A model generated the notes under the pieces. It was not told the DNA's origin and did no database searches. It worked only from the letters and a program-made list of their open reading frames with translations. Made by a program: the position numbers and the translations under genes. From the NCBI GenBank assembly GCA_030615855.1, contig JAUWYL010000003.1, positions 6,236 to 70,235 on the forward strand: 64,000 nt of DNA, written 5' to 3'. This DNA comes from a bacterium. GTDB lineage: Bacteria; UBP18; UBA7526. Shown here piece by piece: positions 17,002 to 25,787 of this stretch (positions are counted from its first letter, which is position 1; each line of letters opens with the position of its first letter).

Positions 17002-17544
17002 TTAAATTTTTCTGGGAAGCAAGGTAGAGACTTCAAAGGTGACATTCAGCAGTTCACGTCTAATAGACTGAGGGGTGATGTGTAGCCTCCGTACTTCTAA
17101 GGAGTGGGGTGAACTCTCTACGGAATAAAGATACCTGGTCAATTGTTCCAAGGTAACCGCCCTTAACTTGACTCTAACCAGTGACCTCCGATACCTCTCA
17201 CTCACCACCCTCTCCTCTGGTTTTAGGTAGTCTATTCTCTCCTTAATCCCTGCCTGAGAGGCGAGGTCCTCTAAGTGAGAGAAAAGGGTAAAGTCGGGAG
17301 GCCTTGTGACCATTCTCTCATCAAAGGACTTCAATCTCTCCTCCAGAGTAAGATAACGGCTCTGGAGATGATACATCTCTTCCAGATCCTTCTCTAACTT
17401 TCTATTCACTCTCTCCAGAGTTCTCATTCTCTTGTGGCCAGAGGAGAGAAGTCGGAAGAAGATGAGAAGGAGGAGAAGGACTATTCCCCCGATAAGAAGA
17501 AGCCTCTCCCTTTTGGCTAACCTTATCTTGGGTAGTTTAAACAT
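17002..17544 (-). CDS. gspM: Type II secretion protein GspM/PilO-like
   Basis: The protein has a basic N-terminal segment, one TM helix (residues 16-34, 'LLLIGGIVLLLLLIFF'), a coiled coil (40-75) and a ferredoxin-like periplasmic domain (about 95-180). This is the GspM/PilO layout of the inner-membrane platform that pairs with GspL. Its ATG shares one base with the GspL stop (TAATG). It is the last gene of the T2SS run. Confidence 0.82.
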   Translation of the reverse strand: MFKLPKIRLAKRERLLLIGGIVLLLLLIFFRLLSSGHKRMRTLERVNRKLEKDLEEMYHLQSRYLTLEERLKSFDERMVTRPPDFTLFSHLEDLASQAGIKERIDYLKPEERVVSERYRRSLVRVKLRAVTLEQLTRYLYSVESSPHSLEVRRLHITPQSIRRELLNVTFEVSTLLPRKI

Positions 17545-19544
17545 TATTCCTTCCTGTGTTTCACAGTCATTCTGAACTCCACGCTTCTCCCCCTTCTACT
17601 CAGATGGGCATCGCTCACCGCGACTTCCGTGAAATAGTCTGAGGCCTCAAGAACCCTTTTGAAGCGATCGACGAGAGAGAAGTCGGGGAGTGAAGTGCTT
17701 CCCCTTATTCTGGTCTCGTCCCAGTCAATGGAAAGGTCCTCTAAACTTATTTCCAAATCTTGGGGAGTGAGGGAGGAGATTTCTTTCAGGATAGTCAGAG
17801 AAGAAAATTCTCTTGGTGAGAGGGCAAGGTCTTCTTCTCTCTTCTCTAAACTGCTCTTCATCTGGACTAAGGGATCGACAATATTGGTGACTTCAGGAAA
17901 GGTTTTTTTGAAGACTAAGCGAATCTCCTTTTTTAGTTTCGCGCTTCTTTTATTCTTGAGGTAGAGATGGAGATAGAAGTCCAGAAGGCCCAGGAGAAAG
18001 ATGGAAAGAAGTAGGATGGTGGCTGGCTTAAGAAGGGGCCGGGCCTCCTCCAATCTCTTGATGAGGGGCTTCTCCTCCCGGATGAAATTAAGGGATGCCC
18101 TGGTCCTGGCCATTCCACGCAAGGCAATCCCCATCGCCTGGGGGAGGAGGGGTCTAGTTTTCTCTAAAGTAGAGCTATCTAGCGTACTAGAGATCTCCCT
18201 TAAGGAAGGAGTAAGAAGCTCCTTTAGGCGCAAGAAAAATGGTCTAGGGAGGGATAGCTTAAAGAAAGGATTGAAGAGAGAGGTTTCTATATTGAGGCTC
18301 TTCTGGAAGTATTCAACTATTTCGGGCAGGCGGGCACTTCCTCCAGTCAATAGGATTTTTTCTATACTCTTATCTGGGTAGAAAGCCAGGAAGGATGAGA
18401 AGGTATGCTCTATCTCTTTTATAATTTCATCCAGAACAGGCTCTATCGCCTTTAACTTCTCCTCATCGAGCTCTTCCCTCTGGGGCAGAGGCCCTTCTGG
18501 GCCGGAGGCCCTCTTTAACTTCTCCGCCTCTTTGAAGCTTACCCCAAATCTCTCTGCCAAAACCTGGCTGACGTTATCCCCGGCCTTAGGGATACTCCGA
18601 GTGAAGAAGAGTCTCCCCTCACTTATAATATCGATTATTGTCTGGCCTGCTCCAAGATTGATAAGGGCAACGATCTCTTTATCCTCTTTCAGGGCATAGA
18701 TATTGAAGAGGCTAGTACTATCAAGGTCCACAACCTCTGGCCTAAGCCCCGCCTTATCCAAAATCCTAAGGTGTTTTTCGATCACTTTCTTGTTGAAGGC
18801 AAAGGCTAAGACCAGGGTCCTGTCTGGGAGACGATCATCTACGATATAGAAATCAATAATCGCCTCTTCCAGGGGAAATGGGAGATGGGGCTCTAACTCA
18901 TACCTTATTACCTGGCGGATCTTCCTTGAACCCTTAAAGGGCAGGGAGAGCCTCTTAATTACAGAAGAGGAGGCAGGAAGGGAGGAGATTACTCTTTCTT
19001 TTTCTCCTTTAACCCCGCCCATTGGTAAAGGGGCGGGGCGAGCCTGGGAGAGGAGTTCGGCTATTGTTCGGACAATTATCTCCTCCTCTGCTTCACCCTT
19101 CTCTTCCCTGGGAATCTCCTTCTCCCAGAAGTTAAGGAGTCTCACTCCCCTTCTGGTCTTCAATAACCGGGTAACTTTTATACTATTTGTCCCGATATCT
19201 AGGCCCAGGGCCTCTTTCCCTTTTAGGAATTTCTTTACCTTTACTCCTTTTATTTTCGAACGAAGTGAGAAAACAAGGTTCTTGAGTGTAGCGAAAGGCT
19301 TTCTTATTTTATGAGCAAGGCGAATAAAACAAGGTTCTGTGAAGCAGGTTCTTATTTTGGCCAGACCCTTCTTTATCAGGGGGTTTAACCTATTCCGAAC
19401 GAAATGAGACATCTTCTGGAAGACGGAAAGAAGAAAGCCTTTTACACGAAGAAGAAGAGTCTTACTTTTAGTAAAAATAGTGCTCGTTAGTCTCTTCATC
19501 CTTCCCATCTTTTCTTTTAGATTGAGTTCCCGAATCTTAAACAT
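17544..19544 (-). CDS. gspL: Type II secretion protein GspL (PilM-like plus PilN-like fusion) with repeat insertions
   Basis: Residues 112-460 form an actin-like PilM/GspL cytoplasmic domain ('ALGLDIGTNSIKVTRLL', 'ALINLGAGQTIIDI', 'ILLTGGSARLPEIVEYF'). A TM helix near 500 ('TILLLSIFLLGLLDF') and a PilN-type periplasmic domain follow. Together they equal GspL, which links the GspE ATPase to the platform. The first 110 residues are unusual and very basic. Residues about 60-95 are encoded by two family A repeats (19255-19360). A second insertion near residue 345 ('ASGPEGPLPQREE') matches the GC-rich family C (18483-18521). Confidence 0.88.
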   Translation of the reverse strand: MFKIRELNLKEKMGRMKRLTSTIFTKSKTLLLRVKGFLLSVFQKMSHFVRNRLNPLIKKGLAKIRTCFTEPCFIRLAHKIRKPFATLKNLVFSLRSKIKGVKVKKFLKGKEALGLDIGTNSIKVTRLLKTRRGVRLLNFWEKEIPREEKGEAEEEIIVRTIAELLSQARPAPLPMGGVKGEKERVISSLPASSSVIKRLSLPFKGSRKIRQVIRYELEPHLPFPLEEAIIDFYIVDDRLPDRTLVLAFAFNKKVIEKHLRILDKAGLRPEVVDLDSTSLFNIYALKEDKEIVALINLGAGQTIIDIISEGRLFFTRSIPKAGDNVSQVLAERFGVSFKEAEKLKRASGPEGPLPQREELDEEKLKAIEPVLDEIIKEIEHTFSSFLAFYPDKSIEKILLTGGSARLPEIVEYFQKSLNIETSLFNPFFKLSLPRPFFLRLKELLTPSLREISSTLDSSTLEKTRPLLPQAMGIALRGMARTRASLNFIREEKPLIKRLEEARPLLKPATILLLSIFLLGLLDFYLHLYLKNKRSAKLKKEIRLVFKKTFPEVTNIVDPLVQMKSSLEKREEDLALSPREFSSLTILKEISSLTPQDLEISLEDLSIDWDETRIRGSTSLPDFSLVDRFKRVLEASDYFTEVAVSDAHLSRRGRSVEFRMTVKHRKE
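19255..19360. repeat. Family A repeats inside gspL
   Basis: Two adjacent units with the family A words AACAAGGTTCT and AGGTTCTTATTTT are read in frame as 'KIRTCFTEPCFIRLAHKIRK' and a following 'TLKNLVFSLRSKI' segment. Confidence 0.75.
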
Positions 19545-19564
19545 CGTGTCCCTTTGTCACTCGG

Positions 19565-19679
19565 TTAGGGTTAAGGTTAGGTTGTTAGTTTGGTCGTTGG
19601 GTTAGGTTGTTAGTCTTTTTAAACACCTAACCCTCACCAAACTACCATACCCACTACTTTACCCTAACCCAACTACTAA
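19565..19679. repeat. GGTTAGG / CCTAACC repeat cluster
   Basis: The 115 bases between the C25 protease and gspL consist of GGTTAGGTTGTTAG words followed by their inverse (ACCTAACCCTCACC), so the RNA could fold into a long imperfect hairpin. Confidence 0.6.
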
Positions 19680-22508
19680 TCACTTCAGTATTTCCTTCGC
19701 GGCCCAAACCACGGGTTTGAAATAGAACCTTACCATCTTCTTCAAGGCTTCTTTGTTCCTTATAAAGTTAGCAACTGGTGGGCTAATTCTGTTATAGAAG
19801 GAAATGAAGGCTCTGCCTGCTCTATTGGGCAAAAGATATCTATCCCTGAATTCACAGAGAATTTTCTCTTCCTCTGCCATCGGTGTTCCATAGGCGGCAG
19901 TAGCGATGAGGCAGCCGCCTCCGCCACCTCCTCCGCCTCCGCCTCCGGCAGGGGCGGCGATGGTGGTGAATTGATAGTAGGAACCACCATTATTATCTGT
20001 GGTCTGGTTCTCAACTGTGTCGCTTGAGGTAACCTGATAGTAGTATAGGGTCGAGGAACTTAAATTAGAGAGGGTAACGGAGTGAGAAGTGGTCTGGGTG
20101 GGATCCTGAGTAGTGGAACCAGGGGGAGTGGTAGTTCCATGCTTCACGATACTATCACTCGCTTCATCTGTGGTCCAGGTGATGGTGCAGGTAGTGGAAC
20201 CAGGAGAGGCGCTGACATTAGTTATTACGGGGTCCTGAGCATCTATGGTAGCGGTGTCGGTTCTCTCTCCAGGAGGGCTGGCATCAGTATAGGTAGCGGT
20301 TATGGTATCTCCGTGGGCTACCTGTAATTCTCCGGTACCCGGAGCCTCCGTAGTCAGGGTTACTGAGCCTTTGAAGCAATTTGTAGTCCCTCCCGTCTCT
20401 TCTAGGATTATGGTCTCCGAATCACCAGTAAGAAAACTGGTCATAACTACTTCATCAGTGGTAAAACCAATGTCTGGGGTAGTATCTAAATTAGAATCCC
20501 AGAGGGTGATGTTTACTTTGGCAGAACCATTATAAACCCCGGCATCTAAATTGATTAAACCAGTAGGAACAGGTATATGGAAAGGGGTCTCGGGGTCACC
20601 GAAGAGGTTGAGAGCAAAGTAGCACCACCTTATCGCTCCTGTGCTGTCTACAGATCCATCGTTATCTTCTTTTGAATCTTGGTTAATCCTGCCCAGATTG
20701 GTTATTCCCTCATCGAATAAAGCATCCCAGAACTGGCGGTCGAACCTCTGAGAGGCTCCATTGGTGCTTCCCTGGACATACCAGCCATACCTTGAATTCC
20801 CCACAAAGGCGAAGGCACCATTGGCTTCGGTGGTGAAGTGTTCCAGGATAGAGTCATAATTATAATAATAACTACTGCTGGTACTACGATTGTCGAAGGC
20901 TCCGCAGTAACAGCCCTGGGTATAGCCAAAGAAGTAATCGGTATTGGTCAAGGCATCGACATCCGCGTTGTACATCTTCATATCATAGTTTACATTAGCA
21001 TGGCCCAGATGGTTTATAACGTGAAGGCCATTATTGATATATCCGGTGAGGGTGCTCTTCGACCAAAAAGCATCGTAATCATAGAGGGTATTGAGATCGC
21101 TGAAGAAGGAACAGTCAGTGAAGCCTTTGGTGGTATAGTAATTAATGGAGCCAGTTCGAACCTCTTCTTTATAATCCCTTCCCCAGGTTGGGTAACTATC
21201 CAGTTTTTCAGCGACCATATAAGCGGTGTGGAGATAATCAGTAGTAGCATCCTCATAGGCCAAGGTCTTCTTGACGAAGTTGGAGAGTTCTGTAGTAGAA
21301 TCAACGGGCGCTCTTCCCACATAGACCTCAGCGTAGAGGTCGATTTCTCCCCCGTCTACGCCATCGTTCGATTCCCCATATATTCCATCAGCATCGTTGT
21401 CAAACGTTCCATCGAGACAGGCATAGTACATATCGGCCGGAATATCGTTGTCTGCTGGTGTAGGAGGAGAACTTGACACATAGCCATAGAATCCACGATG
21501 GGGAATGATGGGTTCTGCCTCCCTCTCGCCATCGGCACTGCCACCTCCGTCACCGTCCCCAACCAAGAGGATATAATCGGTAGCCCAACCACCTTCAACC
21601 ACAGGTTTATTGGCATCGAAGATGAAGTTTCGAATCTTGGTCTGATTGTCCGTTCCTCCATCAGGACGGGTTCCGCTATAGTTGGCATATATCCATTCTG
21701 TGGTTACGATATTGGTAGTGATTCCGCGATTGTTCTTACTCTGAGTTAAATCCTGGAGATCATAGGTTCCGGAGTAGTTCTTGAAAGTATCATTGGTAAT
21801 GATGACATAATCGTAGGGACCTCCTGACAAGAGAGGGCCACCGTCTAAGGCGGTCTTAATGGCCCGGGAGTAGCTCTTTGTATCTTGAGGATTATTTACT
21901 ATCTTCCCGATTACTCTTTCATCCTTGGCTAAACCACGGTATAAGGGAGGAGCAGTTATTTCGCGGACGGGAATAGTCTCTACCTCAATGGTCATATTTT
22001 TATAATAGGAGAGCCTTTTCTCTTGAGGGATATATTCCATAGGATGGAGGTTGACGGGTAGGATGCGATAACCCCTCTTATTCTGTACGGACTTTGGAGT
22101 GTGGAGTTTGCCCGGGAAAGGATTCCTGGATTGATATATTCTCTTATCCGGTAGAGTCTTAGATACTTTCCCTCTATAACTCAAGGGCACCGGCCTCTGT
22201 CCCGGTTCGACGTTATAGGTGCCGGAGAGTTCTATCTTCTGTGCAGGAATAATATTTATTCCCTTGACCTTTTGGCCAAAGGGGATGAGGACTTTAACTG
22301 TCTTTATGGGAAGGACGGGCTCTCCAGGCTCGCCTATAGTGGATGAGCCCTTCATACTTATCCTGTGGTATTCACCAACCCTGTTAATCTGGGGAGAGGG
22401 GAAGGTTATTTCTATTCTGATGGAATTATTCCTTGCCTGCAAATAATAAGTTCCACTACTTAGAAGTAGCAGACTGATAATTATTACTAGGATGTTAACT
22501 ATTTTCAC
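19680..22508 (-). CDS. Secreted gingipain-like (C25) cysteine protease with FN3 and CFI-box-CTERM tail
   Basis: The domains run as follows: signal peptide (1-22); prodomain (about 25-220, with 'GEPGEPVLPIKTVKVLIPFG'); C25 catalytic region (about 230-680); a beta-rich segment; an FN3-like domain (about 775-850); an eleven-Gly linker; and a CFI-box-CTERM domain starting 'CLIATAAYGTPMAEE'. The likely catalytic His is in 'INHLGHAN' and Cys in 'GCYCGAFD', matching the C25 dyad pattern. It starts at a GTG four bases after the upstream prodomain gene. Its place among gsp genes suggests it is a T2SS substrate. The CFI-box may act as a sorting or anchoring signal, but its processing is unknown. Confidence 0.88.
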   Translation of the reverse strand: MKIVNILVIIISLLLLSSGTYYLQARNNSIRIEITFPSPQINRVGEYHRISMKGSSTIGEPGEPVLPIKTVKVLIPFGQKVKGINIIPAQKIELSGTYNVEPGQRPVPLSYRGKVSKTLPDKRIYQSRNPFPGKLHTPKSVQNKRGYRILPVNLHPMEYIPQEKRLSYYKNMTIEVETIPVREITAPPLYRGLAKDERVIGKIVNNPQDTKSYSRAIKTALDGGPLLSGGPYDYVIITNDTFKNYSGTYDLQDLTQSKNNRGITTNIVTTEWIYANYSGTRPDGGTDNQTKIRNFIFDANKPVVEGGWATDYILLVGDGDGGGSADGEREAEPIIPHRGFYGYVSSSPPTPADNDIPADMYYACLDGTFDNDADGIYGESNDGVDGGEIDLYAEVYVGRAPVDSTTELSNFVKKTLAYEDATTDYLHTAYMVAEKLDSYPTWGRDYKEEVRTGSINYYTTKGFTDCSFFSDLNTLYDYDAFWSKSTLTGYINNGLHVINHLGHANVNYDMKMYNADVDALTNTDYFFGYTQGCYCGAFDNRSTSSSYYYNYDSILEHFTTEANGAFAFVGNSRYGWYVQGSTNGASQRFDRQFWDALFDEGITNLGRINQDSKEDNDGSVDSTGAIRWCYFALNLFGDPETPFHIPVPTGLINLDAGVYNGSAKVNITLWDSNLDTTPDIGFTTDEVVMTSFLTGDSETIILEETGGTTNCFKGSVTLTTEAPGTGELQVAHGDTITATYTDASPPGERTDTATIDAQDPVITNVSASPGSTTCTITWTTDEASDSIVKHGTTTPPGSTTQDPTQTTSHSVTLSNLSSSTLYYYQVTSSDTVENQTTDNNGGSYYQFTTIAAPAGGGGGGGGGGGCLIATAAYGTPMAEEEKILCEFRDRYLLPNRAGRAFISFYNRISPPVANFIRNKEALKKMVRFYFKPVVWAAKEILK

Positions 22509-22512
22509 CTTG

Positions 22513-23157
22513 TTACTTCTCCTTTACTGGATAGGTCGCGATGGCCTGTGGGTTTTCCACCATCTTCTTAATCCTTTCTCTATCCTCTGGTTTTCCTCTA
22601 AATAACGTCGGCTTTGAAGCAGAAATTGTGGTTACCTCTATCTTTATGCTCTCATAATAAGAAAGTTCTCTTTTTCCCGGAATATATTTTACAGGATGAA
22701 GATTGAGAAGAAGTATTTTATATCCTCTCATACTCTGGATTGACTTATTAGAATATAACCTGCCCGGAAAGGGATGATTAGAACTATAGATTTTATCTTT
22801 GAGAAAAGGAAGGGGCACTTTCCCTCGATATCTTAAGGGAACTGGTCTTTGACCGGGTTCTACCAGATATTTTCCCTTTAAAATCCTTTCCTTTTTAGAA
22901 GATACCTTTATTCTCTTCACTTCCTGGCCAAAGGGAATTAGTATCTTGATCGTCTTTACTGGTAATACTGGTTCTCCCGGCTGGCCAAGACTGGGCATCC
23001 CTTTTATAGTCACCCGGTGATATTCCCTGACCTCAGTAATCGTGGGGGAGGGGAAGTCTATCTCGATTCTAATACCATGGTTTCTGATTAATAAAGAATG
23101 AAGACCACTTCCCAGAAATATTATACTGACCATGGCTACTATACCGATTTTCCTCAT
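22513..23157 (-). CDS. Stand-alone paralogue of the C25 protease prodomain
   Basis: This 214-residue protein has a signal peptide and then aligns with the prodomain of the next gene over its whole length. Shared blocks are 'IEIDFPSPTITEV', 'GQPGEPVLPVKTIKILIPFG', 'VEPGQRPVPLRYRGK' and 'HPVKYIPGKRELSYYESI'. It stops just where the catalytic domain begins in the protease. C25 prodomains normally inhibit and help fold the protease, so it could be a trans-acting inhibitor or a chaperone. It could also be a truncated tandem duplicate. The ATG at 23157 with GGGGAG upstream is preferred to a GTG at 23181. Confidence 0.78.
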   Translation of the reverse strand: MRKIGIVAMVSIIFLGSGLHSLLIRNHGIRIEIDFPSPTITEVREYHRVTIKGMPSLGQPGEPVLPVKTIKILIPFGQEVKRIKVSSKKERILKGKYLVEPGQRPVPLRYRGKVPLPFLKDKIYSSNHPFPGRLYSNKSIQSMRGYKILLLNLHPVKYIPGKRELSYYESIKIEVTTISASKPTLFRGKPEDRERIKKMVENPQAIATYPVKEK

Positions 23158-23186
23158 CTCAAACTCCCCCCTTTCCCTCACTCATG

Positions 23187-24188
23187 TTACATTACTCTCC
23201 AGTATTTTATCTCTAAACTTTTGCCTTGCCTCTCTAAGATGGTCTTTATTCTCTTCCTCGTCTCTCCCAAGGCCCCTTGAGAAAAGATAGAGAAGGAGTT
23301 GCTCTTCACAGTAATGAGAGGGCTAATCTTATTATAGAGTCTATCAACTATTCCGAAGACTTCCTTTAGGTCTGTAATCTTCTCAAAAGGGCGATCCTCC
23401 CGATATTTTACAATCTCTTGGGCCAAACCCTCATCAATATCAGAATGGAGGGCCTGAAGAACAATGGAAGGGGCGGTATTGATATTCACCTTACCATCCC
23501 CATAGACCGTAAGATAGGAATCCAGGGAGCCTCTTTCCTTTTCTTTTCCATAGAAGACTTCGTCATTGAAATCTTTTAGGAGGAAGAGTTCATCTATTGT
23601 GTTCAGAGGGCCGTTCTTACAAGGGTAGGGGTTTTCCAGATTAGAGTAATAATCATCCTCTGTCCCAAAATCCCTCACTTCATCATCCTCATCAAGCCAG
23701 TCGCAGATTATATCGACAAGCTCCTTATCGATCTCAAGGACCTCAAATAGCCTCTCTAACATTACCTTCTTTTTCTTATCAACCTTACCTTCCTTACCCA
23801 AAAGGGAGTTGATATTTATCTTACCACACTCATCTATAATGTGAAAAGTTATCGCTCCTTCCTCCATAGCAACCGGTGGCTTGGCTAAAGCCCAATCCTC
23901 ATCCAAGGAGTCACAACTTAAGTCATCATCATCCCTTAAGAGGAGATAGGCAAAGTTAATCCCAGAATTCGCCAGATAATAAGATTTGAGGCTATCCCGA
24001 TAATTTCCCGAGATCTCTGCCTCCACTCTCATGAGATAGTTAAACTCCAAGACCAAAACCGCTAAGATTGTAATAACCACCAGGGTGAGAACTAAGGCCA
24101 TCCCTCTTTGAGAATTAATCGGTGAATCGGGGAATCGGTGAATCGGTGATTTTCCCCGTTTCTCCCTTTCTCCCTGTCTCCGTTTCAT
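23187..24188 (-). CDS. gspK: Type II secretion minor pseudopilin GspK
   Basis: After a long leader comes the prepilin-type helix 'GMALVLTLVVITILAVLVLEF', then the two GspK subdomains with 'GKININSLLG' and 'GKVNINTAPSIVLQALHS' (SAM-like/HhH region). GspK caps the pseudopilus tip with GspI and GspJ. The residue at +5 is not Glu, as is usual in GspK. The 28-residue leader includes 'IHRFPDSPINS', encoded by GGTGAATCGG repeats (24118-24160), so the true start may be internal. Confidence 0.88.
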   Translation of the reverse strand: MKRRQGEREKRGKSPIHRFPDSPINSQRGMALVLTLVVITILAVLVLEFNYLMRVEAEISGNYRDSLKSYYLANSGINFAYLLLRDDDDLSCDSLDEDWALAKPPVAMEEGAITFHIIDECGKININSLLGKEGKVDKKKKVMLERLFEVLEIDKELVDIICDWLDEDDEVRDFGTEDDYYSNLENPYPCKNGPLNTIDELFLLKDFNDEVFYGKEKERGSLDSYLTVYGDGKVNINTAPSIVLQALHSDIDEGLAQEIVKYREDRPFEKITDLKEVFGIVDRLYNKISPLITVKSNSFSIFSQGALGETRKRIKTILERQGKSLEIKYWRVM

Positions 24189-24202
24189 AACCCACTCTCA
24201 CT

Positions 24203-24838
24203 TCATTCTTTTACTGTCTCACTCTTTCCTAAGGGGATAAAAGCCACAGTGGAAAGCTCCTTTTCTGAGAATTTCAAGGTAACCTTAACCGCCTGGGGCA
24301 GGCAGGATTCTTCTTTGCTATCCCACTCATCACGCCATTCTTCCCCATCATAATACTTAAACTCCAAACCCTCTAAGCCTTCTATTAGATTCTCTTTCTC
24401 TCCTCCCTCAAGAACATCATCATCCGGCGTTCCATCCTCCCTGCGCCATAGAGAAAGGTTCTTCCCCTCTTCCTCCGGTTCTGTGAAGTAGCCGATCTCT
24501 ACCAGATCATACTCCTTGCTATCTTTAAATATTCGCTCATGAGAAGAGGAGATAAAGTCTATCTTTCCTTCCTCTCCGGCAAACATCACATCCTCACTAT
24601 CTTCTGAAAAGAAAGAAGAGGTAATTTCATCATTCATCCTGCTTAAGGTGAGTCTTACCATAGAGAAGGCATCCATCTTTTTCCGGGTATAATTCATAGT
24701 ATCGATGCTTGAGGCATAGGAAGCGTAGATAATGGTGAGGATGAGGCTAACGATGGCCACGGCAATTAATATCTCAACCAAAGTGAAACCATTGCGGGTG
24801 AGCCGGTGAGAAAGTGAGAAAGTGAGCTTTTTACTCAT
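24203..24838 (-). CDS. gspJ: Type II secretion minor pseudopilin GspJ
   Basis: The prepilin motif 'RNGFTLVEILIAVAIVSLIL' with Glu+5 is followed by a globular domain ('RMNDEITSSFF', 'YYDGEEWRDEWDS') typical of GspJ. The leader 'SLSHRLTRNG' is encoded by tandem GTGAGAAAGTGAG words. The ATG at 24836-24838 is chosen, and a GTG at 24862 is the alternative. It lies between gspI and gspK as expected. Confidence 0.85.
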   Translation of the reverse strand: MSKKLTFSLSHRLTRNGFTLVEILIAVAIVSLILTIIYASYASSIDTMNYTRKKMDAFSMVRLTLSRMNDEITSSFFSEDSEDVMFAGEEGKIDFISSSHERIFKDSKEYDLVEIGYFTEPEEEGKNLSLWRREDGTPDDDVLEGGEKENLIEGLEGLEFKYYDGEEWRDEWDSKEESCLPQAVKVTLKFSEKELSTVAFIPLGKSETVKE

Positions 24839-24882
24839 TTTTACACACCTGCCTACTTTCACACCTGCCTGCTTTCTCCATT

Positions 24883-25245
24883 TTATTCACGTTTGGCAAG
24901 ATAAGTAACTACTTCAAGGTTCTTCTCATCCCAGGAGATGGTCAAGGTCACCTTCCTCAAATCTTCCATAGGAGTCTCGGCCACTCTTTCTCTCCAAGTA
25001 AAACCAGGGTACTCCTCTCCAAAGTCCCCTTCTTCTCCTCCTACCTCAGGGAATCCCTCTAATTCTATCTCAGCCATCTTTCCCTGAGCAAGCAAGGTAG
25101 CTAAGGAAAAGTCCTGGGACTCGTTAGCCATACTTATTCCCAGACCATAGGAATGGAGGATAACTACTAAAGCAATAGCGATAATGGCTATCGCGATCAT
25201 CACCTCAATCAGGGTGAAGCCTTTCTTCTTCCACATATCCTTCAT
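24883..25245 (-). CDS. gspI: Type II secretion minor pseudopilin GspI
   Basis: A short leader ends in 'KKKG', followed by 'FTLIEVMIAIAIIAIALVVI' (cleavage after Gly, Glu+5). A C-terminal domain contains 'ATLLAQGKMAEIELEGFPE', typical of GspI. The gene overlaps the end of gspH by 41 bases. The ATG at 25245 or the second ATG at 25236 could serve as start. Confidence 0.88.
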   Translation of the reverse strand: MKDMWKKKGFTLIEVMIAIAIIAIALVVILHSYGLGISMANESQDFSLATLLAQGKMAEIELEGFPEVGGEEGDFGEEYPGFTWRERVAETPMEDLRKVTLTISWDEKNLEVVTYLAKRE

Positions 25246-25723
25246 AGACCATAACCTGGCCCATGGTCCCCTTGACTAATAGGGTCTGGACCTCTTCCTT
25301 TTCATTCTGAAGATGGATGATGGATTTGGTAACATAGCCTTTGGGAAAAAAGAGGGTAAAGGCCTGACCATTATTTATCTTTCCCTCTGGAGTGACGACA
25401 TCCAGGAATTTGATCCCTTCCGGAAGGGCCTCCCTCCTTCCCAAGACGGTCTTCAACTCCTCGAACTCTCCCTCCTCATTCTCCTCTTCTATCCAGTACT
25501 CATTCTCATCTAAGTTATAACAGAGACGCAAGCGTTTTCCTGTAGTTGCTGAGCGATCGTGAAGATAGCGGATAGTCCCTATCAGTCGCCGGCTTGTGCT
25601 CTTCAGATAACCTCCGGATAAGAAAGCCTCCATCCTGGGAAAGGCAATGACCAAAACAGCACTCAAAACAATGAGAACGATGATTAACTCTATTAAAGTG
25701 AAGCCACAAGCTCCAAGCCTCAA
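25205..25723 (-). CDS. gspH: Type II secretion minor pseudopilin GspH
   Basis: 'GFTLIELIIVLIVLSAVLVIAFP' is the prepilin helix and the following domain ('STSRRLIGTIRYLHDRSA') fits GspH. I propose a TTG start at 25721-25723, giving the leader MRLGACG. Longer readings run back through GGCTACAGGCTACAGG repeats (25738-25785) into gspG. The start is uncertain for that reason. The product is a minor subunit near the tip of the pseudopilus. Confidence 0.8.
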   Translation of the reverse strand: MRLGACGFTLIELIIVLIVLSAVLVIAFPRMEAFLSGGYLKSTSRRLIGTIRYLHDRSATTGKRLRLCYNLDENEYWIEEENEEGEFEELKTVLGRREALPEGIKFLDVVTPEGKINNGQAFTLFFPKGYVTKSIIHLQNEKEEVQTLLVKGTMGQVMVYEGYVEEERLHPD

Positions 25724-25737
25724 GCCACAAGCTTCTT

Positions 25738-25787
25738 TGTAGCCTGGAGCCTGGAGCCTGTAACCTGTAGCCTGTAGCCTGTAGCCT
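25738..25787. repeat. GGCTACAGGCTACAGG repeat cluster
   Basis: Six or more tandem copies of the word GCTACAG / GCTCCAG form the gap between gspG and gspH. A related cluster lies at 57555-57590 before the ComEA-like gene stop. Confidence 0.7.

Noticed and set aside
20838-21476. Long plus-strand reading frames (for example opposite the C25 protease, ychF and hppA genes)
   Set aside because: They lie wholly over strong minus-strand genes, have no family motifs and no ribosome binding sites; they are mirror frames.
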